Counted from the stretch's first letter, positions 50,036 to 59,242 are shown. The stretch is 64,000 nucleotides of DNA from Nocardia arizonensis (GCF_001310275.1 NZ_LGYZ01000006.1:25814-89813), one strand, 5' to 3'. The notes: generated by a model not told the origin, from the letters alone. Numbers and translations: made by a program.

Positions 50036-51167
50036 TCAGCTCGGTGAAGTGGCGAGCGCGCGCAGCCGGGCGATGGGTTTGCGTACTCCGTAGGCGACGA
50101 CGGTTGCCTGCCCTGTGTCATGACGCCAGGTGAGTGGGGCGGATCCGGCGGCGACATCGCCCTCCACATGGGTGGATGCGCCGCTGAGGGACAAGGGCCC
50201 GACGACTTTGATTGCTGTTGCGAGGATTTCGGTCCAGAAGTAGTTGTCGTCGGGTGCTCCGGTCGGCTGCAGTCCCAGTGCGGAAGCGGCGGCGACCTTG
50301 CCTTGGGCGACTGCGTTGGACCAGAACGGGGCACGCCTGTTGTCGGCGCGTCGGTAGGTGACATCACCGGCGGCGTAAACATCGGGGACTGTGGTCTTGC
50401 ATGCGTCGTCAATGCCGACACCGTTGCGATCGGCCAAACCGGTCCCAGCCAGCCAGGAGGTGTTCGGGACTTCTCCGGCGCAGGTCACCACCAGATCCGC
50501 TGTCAGAACGGCTCCATCGGGAAGAGCCACGCCGCTGACCGGGTCGCCGGACAGAGTGACGAAATCCGTTGTGTGCACTACTCGGACGCCGTGTCGTTCG
50601 GCGCGGGCGCTGATCACGCCGCTCAGATAGGAGCCGAGGATCGTGTGCAGGGGCGGCTCGACGTCGATCACGGTAACCGGGATCGCACGGGCGACACAGG
50701 CACTGACGACTTCCATTCCGAGAAACCCCGCCGCCGACCACGATCACGGACGTGGCTGTGTCGAGGCGTGAGCGCAGTATTCGCGCATCATCGAACGTCC
50801 GCAGTACGAGTTCGCCGAGTTGCCCGGGTTTCGCGATGCGGCGGGCTTCGGCGCCGGTCGCGATGATCAACGCGTCGTAGGACAGTGTGTCGCCGTCACC
50901 GGTGACGATGGTGCGCCGGTCGACGTCGGCGCTGACCGCGCGCGAGTGCACACTGGTGAGGTCGAGGTCATCGAGTCGATAGCCCAGGGTGTCGTCGGCT
51001 GCGGAATCCTCGAGCACCGCCTTGGATAGTGGGGGCAGGTAATAGGAGCCGTCTGGGTCGGCGCCGACGAGGGTGATCGTGCCTCGGTGCCCGAGAGCCC
51101 GCAGTTCGCGTGCGGCGGTGACACCGGCGACGGATTCGCCGACGATGACGGCGCAACGCTCGCTCAC
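50036..51167 (-). pseudogene. ferredoxin reductase (FAD/NAD), one-base frameshift
   Basis: The GTG start at 51167 overlaps the ferredoxin stop (GTGA). Residues 1-140 give VIVGESVAGVTAARELRALG, YLPPLSK and IIATGAEAR as in rhodocoxin/putidaredoxin reductases. In the NAD motif the sequence reads VIVVGGG then goes out of frame because of an extra G at about 50725. The continuation (GMEVVSACVARAIPVTVID, then PDVYAAGDVT and the C-terminal dimer domain) lies in the neighbouring frame to 50036. Corrected, it would be about 376 aa, normal for the family. It would pass electrons from NADH to the adjacent ferredoxin and P450. The G run makes a sequencing error a serious alternative. Confidence 0.7.
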
Positions 51168-51361
51168 GATGCTTCCCGCAGGGCGGCGACCGGGCAGGAA
51201 ACGATGGCGGCGCGCGCCGCGGTGACCTTGTCATCGGGAACGTTCTCGCCGTCGAAGTGGTAGATCAGTTCGGTGTCGTCATCGAGGCTGAACACCTCAG
51301 GTGCTTGTTCGGCGCACAGTCCGTGCCCTTCGCAGCGGGCGTAGTCGACGGTGATTTTCAT
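51164..51361 (-). CDS. P450-linked ferredoxin of the CxxHxxC type
   Basis: 65 aa, with an ATG overlapping the P450 stop (ATGA). The cluster ligands are Cys10, Cys16 and Cys56 (followed by Pro). The position that is Cys in [4Fe-4S] proteins is His13, so a [3Fe-4S] or His-ligated cluster is expected, as in several mycobacterial ferredoxins encoded next to P450 genes. It transfers electrons from the reductase encoded immediately downstream to the P450 encoded immediately upstream. Confidence 0.88.
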   Translation of the reverse strand: MKITVDYARCEGHGLCAEQAPEVFSLDDDTELIYHFDGENVPDDKVTAARAAIVSCPVAALREAS

Positions 51362-52560
51362 CGGTGTTCTCTCTTTCGGGCGGGGATGAGTCGCAGGGGC
51401 AAACGCGCGTAGCGGTGAATGATGTTGTTCATCGCCCATTCGGGCTGTCCGGCCACCTCGATGTGGTCGATACGTTCGGTGAGCGCACGCAGGATGGCTT
51501 GGGTCTCCAAGCGGGCAAGGCCTTGTCCGGCGCAGCCGTGGGTGCCGTGGCCGAATCCGAGTTGGCGGGCGGCGTCGCGGCGAATATCGAAGGTGTCGGG
51601 GGATTCCCATTCGAGTGGGTCGCGGTTGGCCGAGCCGTAGATCACCACGACTCGCGCGCCCTTTTCGATCGAGGCTCCGGCGATCTCGACGTCGCGAACT
51701 GTCTTGCGGGAGAACGCCCTGATCGGAGAGTGGTAGCGGACAACTTCGTTCACCGTGTTGGGGATCAGCGAAGGGTCCGATTTCAGCAGCCGCCACTGCT
51801 CGGGATGTGTGGCCAGCAGGTACAGGGCGCTGGAAATCGCACTGATCGTGGTGTCCAGTGACGGCGCCAGGTAGTCGATCAGCAGGGCTGGGCATTGCGC
51901 ACGCGGGAGCGTGCCTTCATCGGCGGCTTTCAGCACGTCTCGGCCGGCGCCGCCGGGCAGGATGGAGCGCTCGCGGGCGACCCGGCGGGCGAAGCGCATC
52001 ATCTCGAAGCCCGATGGTGTGGACCGCGCGGTTTGCCAGTTGAAGGGTCCGAGTGCGTCGAAAGTCGCTCCTGCCCAGCGCAGGAGGTGTTCGCGGCCTT
52101 CGTGCGGCCATCCGATGAGGTCGGGCACGACCGACATCGGTAGTGCGGTCGCCAATTCGACGCCGTCGACGTGGCCTTGGTCGGCTGCGGTCGCGACGAC
52201 CGCGTCCGCCTGCTTGTCGACAGATTCCCGCATCGCGCGCAATGCTCGTGGCGTCAGATGGGGGGACAGGAGCGCTCGACGGCGTGCGTGGTCGTCACCG
52301 TCGCTGTTCAAGGTGGTGCCGCGCGAGAGCCGGTTGGTGAGCGGGTTCAGGGCGACGCCCGCGCCGGAGATGAACGTCGTGTCGTCGAGCAGCGCCTGCT
52401 TGCATTCGGCGTACCGCGGCAGCGCATAAGCTTTCTGGCGCGCCAGCCACACCACCGGGCCGAGTTCCCGCAACCGCGCATAGTGCGGGTAGGTGTCTCG
52501 AACTGCTTGGGGGGAGTAGAGATTCGGTTCGTAGACGGGGATTCGGGCGTGTTTACGCAT
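51358..52560 (-). CDS. cytochrome P450
   Basis: 400 aa from the ATG at 52560, preceded by GGAG; a longer open frame upstream belongs to the neighbouring gene's region. The I-helix segment is LAPSLDTTISAI, the K-helix ExxR is NEVVRYHSP, and the heme loop is FGHGTHGCAGQGLAR with the ligand Cys at about residue 343. The size and motifs fit a soluble class I bacterial P450 that uses ferredoxin and ferredoxin reductase, both encoded next in the operon. It would hydroxylate or demethylate the operon's ring substrate, for instance an O-methylated aromatic acid; the substrate is inference. Confidence 0.93.
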   Translation of the reverse strand: MRKHARIPVYEPNLYSPQAVRDTYPHYARLRELGPVVWLARQKAYALPRYAECKQALLDDTTFISGAGVALNPLTNRLSRGTTLNSDGDDHARRRALLSPHLTPRALRAMRESVDKQADAVVATAADQGHVDGVELATALPMSVVPDLIGWPHEGREHLLRWAGATFDALGPFNWQTARSTPSGFEMMRFARRVARERSILPGGAGRDVLKAADEGTLPRAQCPALLIDYLAPSLDTTISAISSALYLLATHPEQWRLLKSDPSLIPNTVNEVVRYHSPIRAFSRKTVRDVEIAGASIEKGARVVVIYGSANRDPLEWESPDTFDIRRDAARQLGFGHGTHGCAGQGLARLETQAILRALTERIDHIEVAGQPEWAMNNIIHRYARLPLRLIPARKREHR

Positions 52561-54131
52561 CGGGACTCCTGTACAAGATCGGGGTGATCCCCGCACGGGG
52601 ATCGGTGTAGGCTGGCGGGCCCGGAGCCGCTGCCCGGGAGCACGCCGAGCACCGAACCGACTGTCCGTGCTGCGGTCTGGACCGTGCCATCGGGACGGAC
52701 GAGTGCGGCGCGAGCCCACTTTCGCCGCAGCCACACGCCCAACTCGCTGCCCGCCTCGACCGGAACGAGAACAGCCCCGCGCCGCGCTATCTCGATGCGC
52801 TGCACCAGGGTTGGTTCGGCGACGGTGACAAGCGTGTAGCGGCCGCCGGCGACGGTGTCGAATCGGCGGTCGGCGTCGACCATCACGTTCGGTATCAGCG
52901 TGCCCGCCAGGCCACGGCCGAAGCGGCGGCGGGTGTTCAACGCCGATCGCCGCAGCGGTGGCGTCTCGTCGCCGGTGACGACTCCGGTGAAGCCAGGTAT
53001 GCGTATCAGCCGCGGCACGATCAGGCGGCGCAGTACATTGCCGAATTCGCCGCCTTCGGTCATCGCCCTTCCGGTCAGTGTGGCCAGCCGGATCAGGCTG
53101 CGCGCGTGAGGTTTGCGTTCGATCTCGTAACTGGAGAGCACCTGCGGCGGCAGAGAGCCGCTCAGCACAGCAGCCAGCTTCCAGGCGAGATTGGCCGCAT
53201 CGCGCACACCGGCGCCCATGCCCTGACCGATAAAGGGAGGAGTGAGGTGCGCGGCGTCGCCGAGCAAAAAGATGCTCCCGGCCTGCCATCGATCAGCGAT
53301 CTGGGCTCGTGAGATGTATTCGGCGACGCGGACCAGCTGGAGTTCGTCGAGCTCGATGGTCTTGGTCCAGGGCCGGATCAGCGGATACAGATCGGCGATA
53401 TCTTGGAAGTCGGCGTCCGATTCGCCTGGCAGCAGGCGAAATTCCCACCGGTATCGGGTGGCTCCGATGCGCATGTATGTGGCCGCGCGGGCCGGATCGC
53501 AGACCTGGTGCACGCCCTCCCATTCGCCGAGTTCGGCGGTGGTGGCGATATCGACGACGAGCCAGCGCTGTTCGAACCCGAGGTCGCGCATGGCCGACCC
53601 GATCGAGGCGCGAACGACACTGTTGGCGCCGTCACAGCCCAGGACGTACCGGCCCCGGATCGATGCGGTGGCGCCGCTGGTGCGGTCGGTGTAATCGACA
53701 CGCGCCCAGTCGCTTTCCTGCACCGCTGCGGTCACCTCCACGCCGCCGCGGATCGTGATTTCGGCGTGTCGTCGTGCGTTGCGACGTAGTACGGCCTCGA
53801 GGTCGGGCTGGTCGAACAGATTCGCTTCGGGAAAGCCGTTGCGCCCGCCGGCCGGGGCACGATCGAATTGGGCAAGAACCCGCAGTGCGGGATCGACCAG
53901 TCGTAGCCCGAGGGCGGGCCGGGAGAGGGCGGCGAACTCCTCGTCGATACCGAGGCGGGCCAGGATTCGCCGGATTTCGCCGTCGAGGTGCACCGCCCGT
54001 GGCTGCGGGTAGACGTCGTGCCAGCGGTCCAGCACAACCGATTCCACGCCGTGCCGGGCAAGCAGACTCGCCGCGGTGAGCCCGGTCGGGCCGGCACCGA
54101 CGATGATCACCTCGGTGTCGAGCGTGTTCAT
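52347..54131 (-). CDS. FAD-dependent aromatic hydroxylase (MhpA/PheA type), frameshifted C-terminus likely
   Basis: The ATG at 54131 overlaps the DoxX-like gene's stop. It has an FAD motif GAGPTGLTAASLLARHG at residues 11-27, a DG motif CDGANSVVR at about 165, and a GD motif LLGDAAHLTPPFIGQGMGAGVRDAANL at about 280-306. These are the marks of single-component phenol or 3-(3-hydroxyphenyl)propionate hydroxylases. The open frame runs 214 bp into the P450 gene with an unnatural Arg/Ser-rich tail. In the adjacent frame a more natural ending (PPAYTDPRAGITPILYRSPDA) stops at 52553, overlapping the P450 ATG like every other junction in the operon. An extra C near 52620 would explain this. Confidence 0.8.
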   Translation of the reverse strand: MNTLDTEVIIVGAGPTGLTAASLLARHGVESVVLDRWHDVYPQPRAVHLDGEIRRILARLGIDEEFAALSRPALGLRLVDPALRVLAQFDRAPAGGRNGFPEANLFDQPDLEAVLRRNARRHAEITIRGGVEVTAAVQESDWARVDYTDRTSGATASIRGRYVLGCDGANSVVRASIGSAMRDLGFEQRWLVVDIATTAELGEWEGVHQVCDPARAATYMRIGATRYRWEFRLLPGESDADFQDIADLYPLIRPWTKTIELDELQLVRVAEYISRAQIADRWQAGSIFLLGDAAHLTPPFIGQGMGAGVRDAANLAWKLAAVLSGSLPPQVLSSYEIERKPHARSLIRLATLTGRAMTEGGEFGNVLRRLIVPRLIRIPGFTGVVTGDETPPLRRSALNTRRRFGRGLAGTLIPNVMVDADRRFDTVAGGRYTLVTVAEPTLVQRIEIARRGAVLVPVEAGSELGVWLRRKWARAALVRPDGTVQTAARTVGSVLGVLPGSGSGPASLHRSPCGDHPDLVQESRCVNTPESPSTNRISTPPKQFETPTRTMRGCGNSARWCGWRARKLMRCRGTPNASRRCSTTRRSSPARASP

Positions 54132-54484
54132 CGGCTCGTGCCCAACGCCACCAGGTAGCAGCCGCACAGAAATCCGACGACGACCGCGGGCGCGAACTCT
54201 TGTACTCGGTCACGCACCCGCAGGTGGGTCACGAGAGCGCCGATCATCAGCAGTGTCAGCCCGATACCGGCGGCGGCGCCGATCGGCCACCACGCGATGC
54301 CGATCAGCAGCCCGAGGGCTCCGGCGATCTCGAGGCATCCGATGACTCGATATGCGTCGACGGAGAAGCCGGCGTGGTCGGCTCGTCGCCGAATTTGCGG
54401 TAGAGCCGCAATTTTCGCGGCACCCAGCGGCGCGAACAGCACCGCGAGCACGACAGCCAGGATCGTGGCCGGGGCAGTCGTCAT
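54128..54484 (-). CDS. DoxX-like small membrane protein
   Basis: 118 aa from the ATG at 54484, which overlaps the stop of the acyl-CoA synthetase gene. Four hydrophobic helices: about 5-22, 44-62, 66-84 and 98-115. A GAAKIAALPQI stretch after the first helix is typical of DoxX-like (DoxX_2) proteins. The role in catabolic operons is not established. Overlaps at both ends place it firmly in the operon. Confidence 0.75.
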   Translation of the reverse strand: MTTAPATILAVVLAVLFAPLGAAKIAALPQIRRRADHAGFSVDAYRVIGCLEIAGALGLLIGIAWWPIGAAAGIGLTLLMIGALVTHLRVRDRVQEFAPAVVVGFLCGCYLVALGTSR

Positions 54485-56382
54485 CGGACCACAACTTTCC
54501 ATTCGATCGCGTATGCGCTCAAAACGGCTTCGGCACTGGTGCGGTCAGCGTCCGATTCGAGTTCGACTGTCGTGATGATCGAACCGTCCTCGATGACGGC
54601 GGCCACGCTGGTCACACCGGGGACTTCGGAGAGAGCGTCGCGGACTTCTCGTCGCGTGGCATCAGCGCGTAATCCGAGCTTGTAGGGCTTTCCGACATCG
54701 GTGACGGGCAGGGCGTCGAGCACGACAACCGCTTTCGGCGCGGCGGCCCGTTCAGGGACGTGCTCCCCCGCCCAGGCAAGCAGTTCGGGTTCGGGGGTCT
54801 CGTCACCGGCGGTCAGAGTGACGTAGACCACCGGCACCTCGCCCGAGTGCACATCGGGTCGCCCGACCGCGCCGGCGGCGGTCACCGAGGGATGCGACAG
54901 CAGGGCGTCTTCGACGAGCGCGGGGTCGATGTTGTGTCCGCCGCGGATGATGAGATCCTTTTCGCGCCCGTGCAGATGGATGAAGCCGTCCTCGTCGATG
55001 TGCGCGAGGTCGCCGGTGTCGAGCCATCCGTCGACGAGTTTGCCGAGACCGTCGAGGACATGCCCGCGCTCGCCGTGACCGCTGACATATCCCGCGAAAA
55101 CGGTCGGCCCGCTGATTGCCAGAACCCCCGTCTCACCGGCGGGAAGGTCATGCCACGTTCCGTCGTCCCCGACGCGGACGACCCTGATCTGCTGATATGG
55201 CATGCGTTGCCCGACCGCGCCCGGGCGCGGCTGGTTCGGGAAGCTGCGCGCACTCGCGCAGGTGGCCTCGGTGAGGCCATATCCTTCGACAAGAGTGACA
55301 CCGGCGTGGGCTTGGAAGTTGTCCCGCACTGCCGCCGGCAGTGGAGAGGCACCGACCATTGCGTAGCGCAGCGTGCTGATGTCGGCATCGACGGGGCATT
55401 GCGCCAGTACCGCATACACCGTCGGGACCGCGCTCATCGCGGCGATCCGATAGTGGGCCACGATTTTCCAGAATTCTGCGTAGAGGGCGAAATCGCGATA
55501 GCCCAGTGGGCCGGCCCACACCACCGCTTGTCCCTTGAACAATGGCGCGAGCAAGGTGACGACAAGTGCGTTGACATGAAACAGCGGCAGGGCGGCGAAT
55601 CCCACCGCTTGCTCGTCGAGCAACGAATTGGCCGCGATCATCCAGGCGTTGGCCACCTCACCGCGATGGGTATGTGCGGCCAGCTTCGGAACCCCGGTGG
55701 TGCCGCCGGTATGAAAGAGCCCTGCCACATCGTGCGATCGTGGTAGCTGTCCGGCGAAACTGCGGGCGTCTTCCTCACCGGCCGACTCGTCGAGATAGCC
55801 GAGGTGAACACCGTCGACCAGCGATACGGGCTCCGGGGTCGACGCCGCTGCGGTGGGTCGCAGCAACAGTATCGAGTCGAGTAGTCCCTGAGCGGCCAGC
55901 TCACGCGCGCAAGCCCACGTGGTGGCGTCGAGTTCAGGGCCGGCGGCGATCAGTACCCGTGCACCCGAACGTTTCAATAGTTCTGCGACATGGTGCTGCG
56001 AGAGTGCGGGATTGATCGGGGCGGCGATTCCGGCCAGTTGAGCGGCGAGGGTCGCCGGGATCAGCTCGGCGCAGTTGGGGGCCATCAACGCGACCGCGTC
56101 ACCACGCCGGATGCCCAGGCGGCGGAGAAGGTTCGCGTACCGGTGTACCTGTGCCCGCAGGTCGGAGTAGGTGCACTGCCACGGTTGCCGCCACCGGGCA
56201 GCTTCGGGAAGTACGGTCAGCGCTGTCCGATTCGGCCACAGCTCAGCCGCTCGCACCAGCAGCGCGTAGGTCGATTCAGGCAACCCCCGCTCTTCCAGGG
56301 GTATCGCCTCGACCGCGGGCAGGTCGGCGGGTTCGGCGTAACGCGGCCACAGCAGTTCATGATTGATCAGTTGCTCGGTCAT
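54481..56382 (-). CDS. acyl-CoA synthetase (AMP-forming)
   Basis: 633 aa of the ANL superfamily. The P-loop-like A3 motif HTGGTTGVPKLAAHTH is at about residues 223-238. Further along, EGYGLTEAT and DGWLDTGDLAHIDEDGFIHLHGREKDLIIRGG are conserved cores, and the terminal Lys in VGKPYKLGLR completes the adenylation chemistry. It would activate the ring acid, or a ring-cleavage acid, as its CoA thioester. It starts inside the stop of the FAH-family gene (ATGA) and ends inside the start of the DoxX-like gene. Confidence 0.92.
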   Translation of the reverse strand: MTEQLINHELLWPRYAEPADLPAVEAIPLEERGLPESTYALLVRAAELWPNRTALTVLPEAARWRQPWQCTYSDLRAQVHRYANLLRRLGIRRGDAVALMAPNCAELIPATLAAQLAGIAAPINPALSQHHVAELLKRSGARVLIAAGPELDATTWACARELAAQGLLDSILLLRPTAAASTPEPVSLVDGVHLGYLDESAGEEDARSFAGQLPRSHDVAGLFHTGGTTGVPKLAAHTHRGEVANAWMIAANSLLDEQAVGFAALPLFHVNALVVTLLAPLFKGQAVVWAGPLGYRDFALYAEFWKIVAHYRIAAMSAVPTVYAVLAQCPVDADISTLRYAMVGASPLPAAVRDNFQAHAGVTLVEGYGLTEATCASARSFPNQPRPGAVGQRMPYQQIRVVRVGDDGTWHDLPAGETGVLAISGPTVFAGYVSGHGERGHVLDGLGKLVDGWLDTGDLAHIDEDGFIHLHGREKDLIIRGGHNIDPALVEDALLSHPSVTAAGAVGRPDVHSGEVPVVYVTLTAGDETPEPELLAWAGEHVPERAAAPKAVVVLDALPVTDVGKPYKLGLRADATRREVRDALSEVPGVTSVAAVIEDGSIITTVELESDADRTSAEAVLSAYAIEWKVVVR

Positions 56383-57317
56383 CGCGCGTACCTCACAACG
56401 GTGCGCTGACGCCCGAGGTCGATCTTGCCGTCGTCGGTAGCCACGCTCGCTTCGATCACGTCACCGTCCTGCAGATACTTCCGGTTCTTGGCTTGGGCTT
56501 TGAAGAACAATCGCCATTTCGTCGCGGCGGGAAGCAGCGAGCCGACGATCTCGACCGGTTTGGGCGGGGCACTGATCGCGGTGCCGACCGGCGTTCCGGT
56601 GAGCAACAGGTCACCGGGGGCGATGTGCTGGAATCTGGTCAGCGCCTGCAAAGTCTGCACCGGGTGGTAGATCATGTCCGCCACAGTCATGTCCTGGCGG
56701 ATTTCACCGTTGACCGACAGCCGCAGCCGCAGCTCGGTAAACCGTTGCAGCTCATCAGCATCCAGTAGCACCAGCGCCGGTCCGACCGGGGTGAAGGTGG
56801 GATAGGACTTGCCCTCGTAGAACTGGGTTTTCGGTAGCTGCACATCGCGAGCCGAAATGTCGTTGGTGACCACCAGACCTGCGACGTAGTCGGCGAGATT
56901 CTCAGCGGTGATGGTGGTGCCCACCGGCATGTCCCTGCCGAATACGAGACCGATTTCGACCTCGTAGTCCAGCAGCCGGACATGAGCGGGCCGGATGACC
57001 TCGTCGAACGGACCGCTGATCGAACCGGAGGACTTCCGGAAGAACGTCAGGGGCACGGTGTCCGGGTCTCCGCCCGCGTCGGTAACGTGAGAAGCGAAAT
57101 TGGTCATCTGAGCCACCACCCGGCACGGTGCGGTCACCGGCGATACCAACGACAGACTGTCGGCAGGTACGAGTCGAGTGCTCGTCGATGCTGCCGCCAA
57201 CGCCGCCCGATCGGCCAACAGCTCCCCGGTGGATGTCGCGGTCGTGTCCACCCGGGCTGCGCCGGCAGGTGTCGACACCCACCAACCACCGGTGGTGCGA
57301 AGAACGGACATACTCAT
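56379..57317 (-). CDS. fumarylacetoacetate hydrolase family protein
   Basis: 312 aa. The metal-binding carboxylates Glu119, Glu121 (DYEVEIGLVFG) and Asp153 (TNDISARD) are in place, and LLTGTPVGT and the SQxRTxxD-like helix region are recognisable. Members hydrolyse C-C bonds in acylpyruvates or hydrate or decarboxylate 2-oxo-dienoates formed after extradiol ring cleavage. Next to a dioxygenase, a role on the ring-fission product is the simplest reading. The ATG at 57317 overlaps the stop of the dioxygenase gene. Confidence 0.9.
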   Translation of the reverse strand: MSMSVLRTTGGWWVSTPAGAARVDTTATSTGELLADRAALAAASTSTRLVPADSLSLVSPVTAPCRVVAQMTNFASHVTDAGGDPDTVPLTFFRKSSGSISGPFDEVIRPAHVRLLDYEVEIGLVFGRDMPVGTTITAENLADYVAGLVVTNDISARDVQLPKTQFYEGKSYPTFTPVGPALVLLDADELQRFTELRLRLSVNGEIRQDMTVADMIYHPVQTLQALTRFQHIAPGDLLLTGTPVGTAISAPPKPVEIVGSLLPAATKWRLFFKAQAKNRKYLQDGDVIEASVATDDGKIDLGRQRTVVRYAR

Positions 57318-58447
57318 GAAGAGGCCACTTTCAACAGGCCGCGCAGGCGGCGGAGATCGAATTCGTTGTCATCGCGCAAGGCGCCGAGCGCAGCCCGCGC
57401 CTCCCGCAGCATTTCTCGGCTGGGACTGATCCCGAGGAAGTCTTTGCTGACGGGCGGGCCCCACTGAGCAAGGCCTGAGGCAGTCATGGGTGCCCAGCCC
57501 GGTTCGACCGTGCAGTCGAACATGTCCCCGTCGGTGAAGTGTTCGACAAGAAATCCGTCCGGATCGCGCCAGTAGTCGAACAGCTGGCTGCCCTGTATAT
57601 GACGTCCGATCCCCCAGGATCTGCGGTATCCGCTACCGCGGAGGTATTCCCCGCCCGCGGCGAGGGCATCGAGATCGGCGACCTGATAGGCCGAGTGGAC
57701 ATACCGATTCCTCGGCCCCAGTACCAGAGCCAGCGTGTGATGGTCGGCGGGAGTGTGGCCGCGGTCGCAACGGATGAAGCTCATGACCGGCCCGCGGTCA
57801 CGCTGACCGCGGTAATACTGGAAATCGCTGACGATCATGCCCAGGTATTGCAGATACCAGTCCAAGGTCTGGCGGTACTTGGTCGTCTGAACTACGACGT
57901 GGCCCAGGCGCTGCACCCGCGATGGTTCTCGCGGTGGTCGCTGAGTGCGGTTGGCGCGGGCGAGTGCGCGGCCGATGTTGAGGGTGTGCGGTGGTTGCGC
58001 CGGCAACTCAGCGTGAACATCGGTGTCGGAGACGAGTCGGACCCTCAGTCCGCTGGGATCTGCGACATCGACACTCACGCCGCCGAGGCTTTCCGGCAGC
58101 GGGGCTGCCGCCGCGCCAGTCGCAGCCGAAAACCGTGCCAGATCTTTCCGGTCGGCCACCGAAAAGGCCGGACCGACGAATCGGGAGCGCGCGCCACGGC
58201 GAATGATCACACACGGTGACCCGGCGTCCACGCCGCGCAGGTGCAGCTCGGCCGGGGTTCGCATGATGGTCGTGAAACCGAAAGCGGTCGCGAACTTTTC
58301 GGCACCGACAAGATCGCGCTTTTCGAATTCCAGCCATGCGAGGTCGTGCACCTTGACGATCGGATTCAGCGCTCGCCCCGGATGTTCGCCGACGAAGGCG
58401 CCGTGCTCACTGTGCAGATCCGCATGGGGATCACGCAGGTCGTTCAT
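57314..58447 (-). CDS. extradiol ring-cleavage dioxygenase (VOC family)
   Basis: 377 aa, longer than typical 290-300-aa enzymes because of N- and C-terminal extensions. Two VOC modules are present. The C-terminal one holds the Fe(II) ligands His183 (RLGHVVV), His237 (DHHTLAL) and Glu302 (FLVEHFTD). The N-terminal module lacks them, as in two-domain catechol 2,3-dioxygenases. GAAGGGAG upstream of the ATG makes this the first gene of the operon. It cleaves a catechol-type ring next to the two hydroxyls. Confidence 0.9.
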   Translation of the reverse strand: MNDLRDPHADLHSEHGAFVGEHPGRALNPIVKVHDLAWLEFEKRDLVGAEKFATAFGFTTIMRTPAELHLRGVDAGSPCVIIRRGARSRFVGPAFSVADRKDLARFSAATGAAAAPLPESLGGVSVDVADPSGLRVRLVSDTDVHAELPAQPPHTLNIGRALARANRTQRPPREPSRVQRLGHVVVQTTKYRQTLDWYLQYLGMIVSDFQYYRGQRDRGPVMSFIRCDRGHTPADHHTLALVLGPRNRYVHSAYQVADLDALAAGGEYLRGSGYRRSWGIGRHIQGSQLFDYWRDPDGFLVEHFTDGDMFDCTVEPGWAPMTASGLAQWGPPVSKDFLGISPSREMLREARAALGALRDDNEFDLRRLRGLLKVASS

Positions 58448-58468
58448 CGACCGCTCCCTTCGGTGTAC

Positions 58469-58528
58469 CTGAATATATCCTCACTTACGAAGAAGTTCTC
58501 AGTCAAGCCCGATCTGAACATTTCCTCA
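58469..58528. promoter_or_regulatory. two direct 15-bp repeats between the operon and tetR
   Basis: CTGAATATATCCTCA (58469-58483) and CTGAACATTTCCTCA (58514-58528) agree at 13 of 15 positions and are 45 bp apart. They sit in the 132-bp AT-rich divergent promoter region, with TTGACT (minus strand, 58506-58501) between them as a possible -35. They are good candidates for binding sites of the divergent TetR protein. Confidence 0.5.
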
Positions 58529-58579
58529 TAACTGACAGCGCGAGGTAGGATCGAGCGGAGATCAGAGGAGGCGAACAGG

Positions 58580-59242
58580 ATGGCCGAGCAGGCAGTCCAG
58601 GGACCGAACCGCCTACAGAGACGCAAGGCACGCACCCGCGCCGCACTCGTCGGCGCGGCGCAGATGTTCATCGCTCGAGGCAAGATGAACGTCCCGATCT
58701 CGGATATCACTCAGGCGGCCGATGTCGGGATGGGGTCGTTCTACAACCACTTCCAGACCCGCGACGAGCTGTTCGCCGCCGCCGTCGAAGAGGTGCTCGA
58801 CATCCTCGGCGCGACCCTCGACGCGCTCACCGAAGACATCGAGGACCCGGCCCAGGTATTCGCGCAAGGCTTCCGGCTGACCGGCCGCCTGCACCGCAGA
58901 AATCCCACCCTGAGCAAAGTCCTGCTCAACAGCGGGATGAGTCTGGCAGTGTCGGAGAAGGGCTTGGCACCACGCGCTCGCCGTGACATCGAGGCCGCCA
59001 CCCGAGCCGGCCGATTCCACACACACGATGCCGAACTGGCCATGACCGTCGTCACCGGGGCCGCGTTATGCCTGGGCCAACTACTACACGAGCATCCCGA
59101 ACGCGACGACGCCGAAGCCGCCGACCAGGTCACCGAAGACCTGCTGCGCATGTTCGGCCTTTCCACCGACGAGGCCCACGAGATATGCCAGCGACCACTG
59201 CCCACCGTCGACACGCTGCCAGGCACCGATGACGCGGCGTAG
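58580..59242 (+). CDS. TetR family transcriptional regulator
   Basis: 220 aa, ATG 9 bases after GAGGAGG. The N-terminal HTH (about residues 18-65) reads RTRAALVGAAQMFIARG, ISDITQAADVGMGSFYNHFQTRDELF, a standard TetR domain. The C-terminal ligand-binding domain is helical and resembles TetR_C of AcrR-like proteins. It is divergent from the catabolic operon and probably represses it until a pathway intermediate is present. Confidence 0.93.
   Translation: MAEQAVQGPNRLQRRKARTRAALVGAAQMFIARGKMNVPISDITQAADVGMGSFYNHFQTRDELFAAAVEEVLDILGATLDALTEDIEDPAQVFAQGFRLTGRLHRRNPTLSKVLLNSGMSLAVSEKGLAPRARRDIEAATRAGRFHTHDAELAMTVVTGAALCLGQLLHEHPERDDAEAADQVTEDLLRMFGLSTDEAHEICQRPLPTVDTLPGTDDAA

Noticed and set aside
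53293..54213. Several open frames on both strands inside the FAD hydroxylase
   Set aside because: The FAD motifs fix the coding frame; the others have no features.
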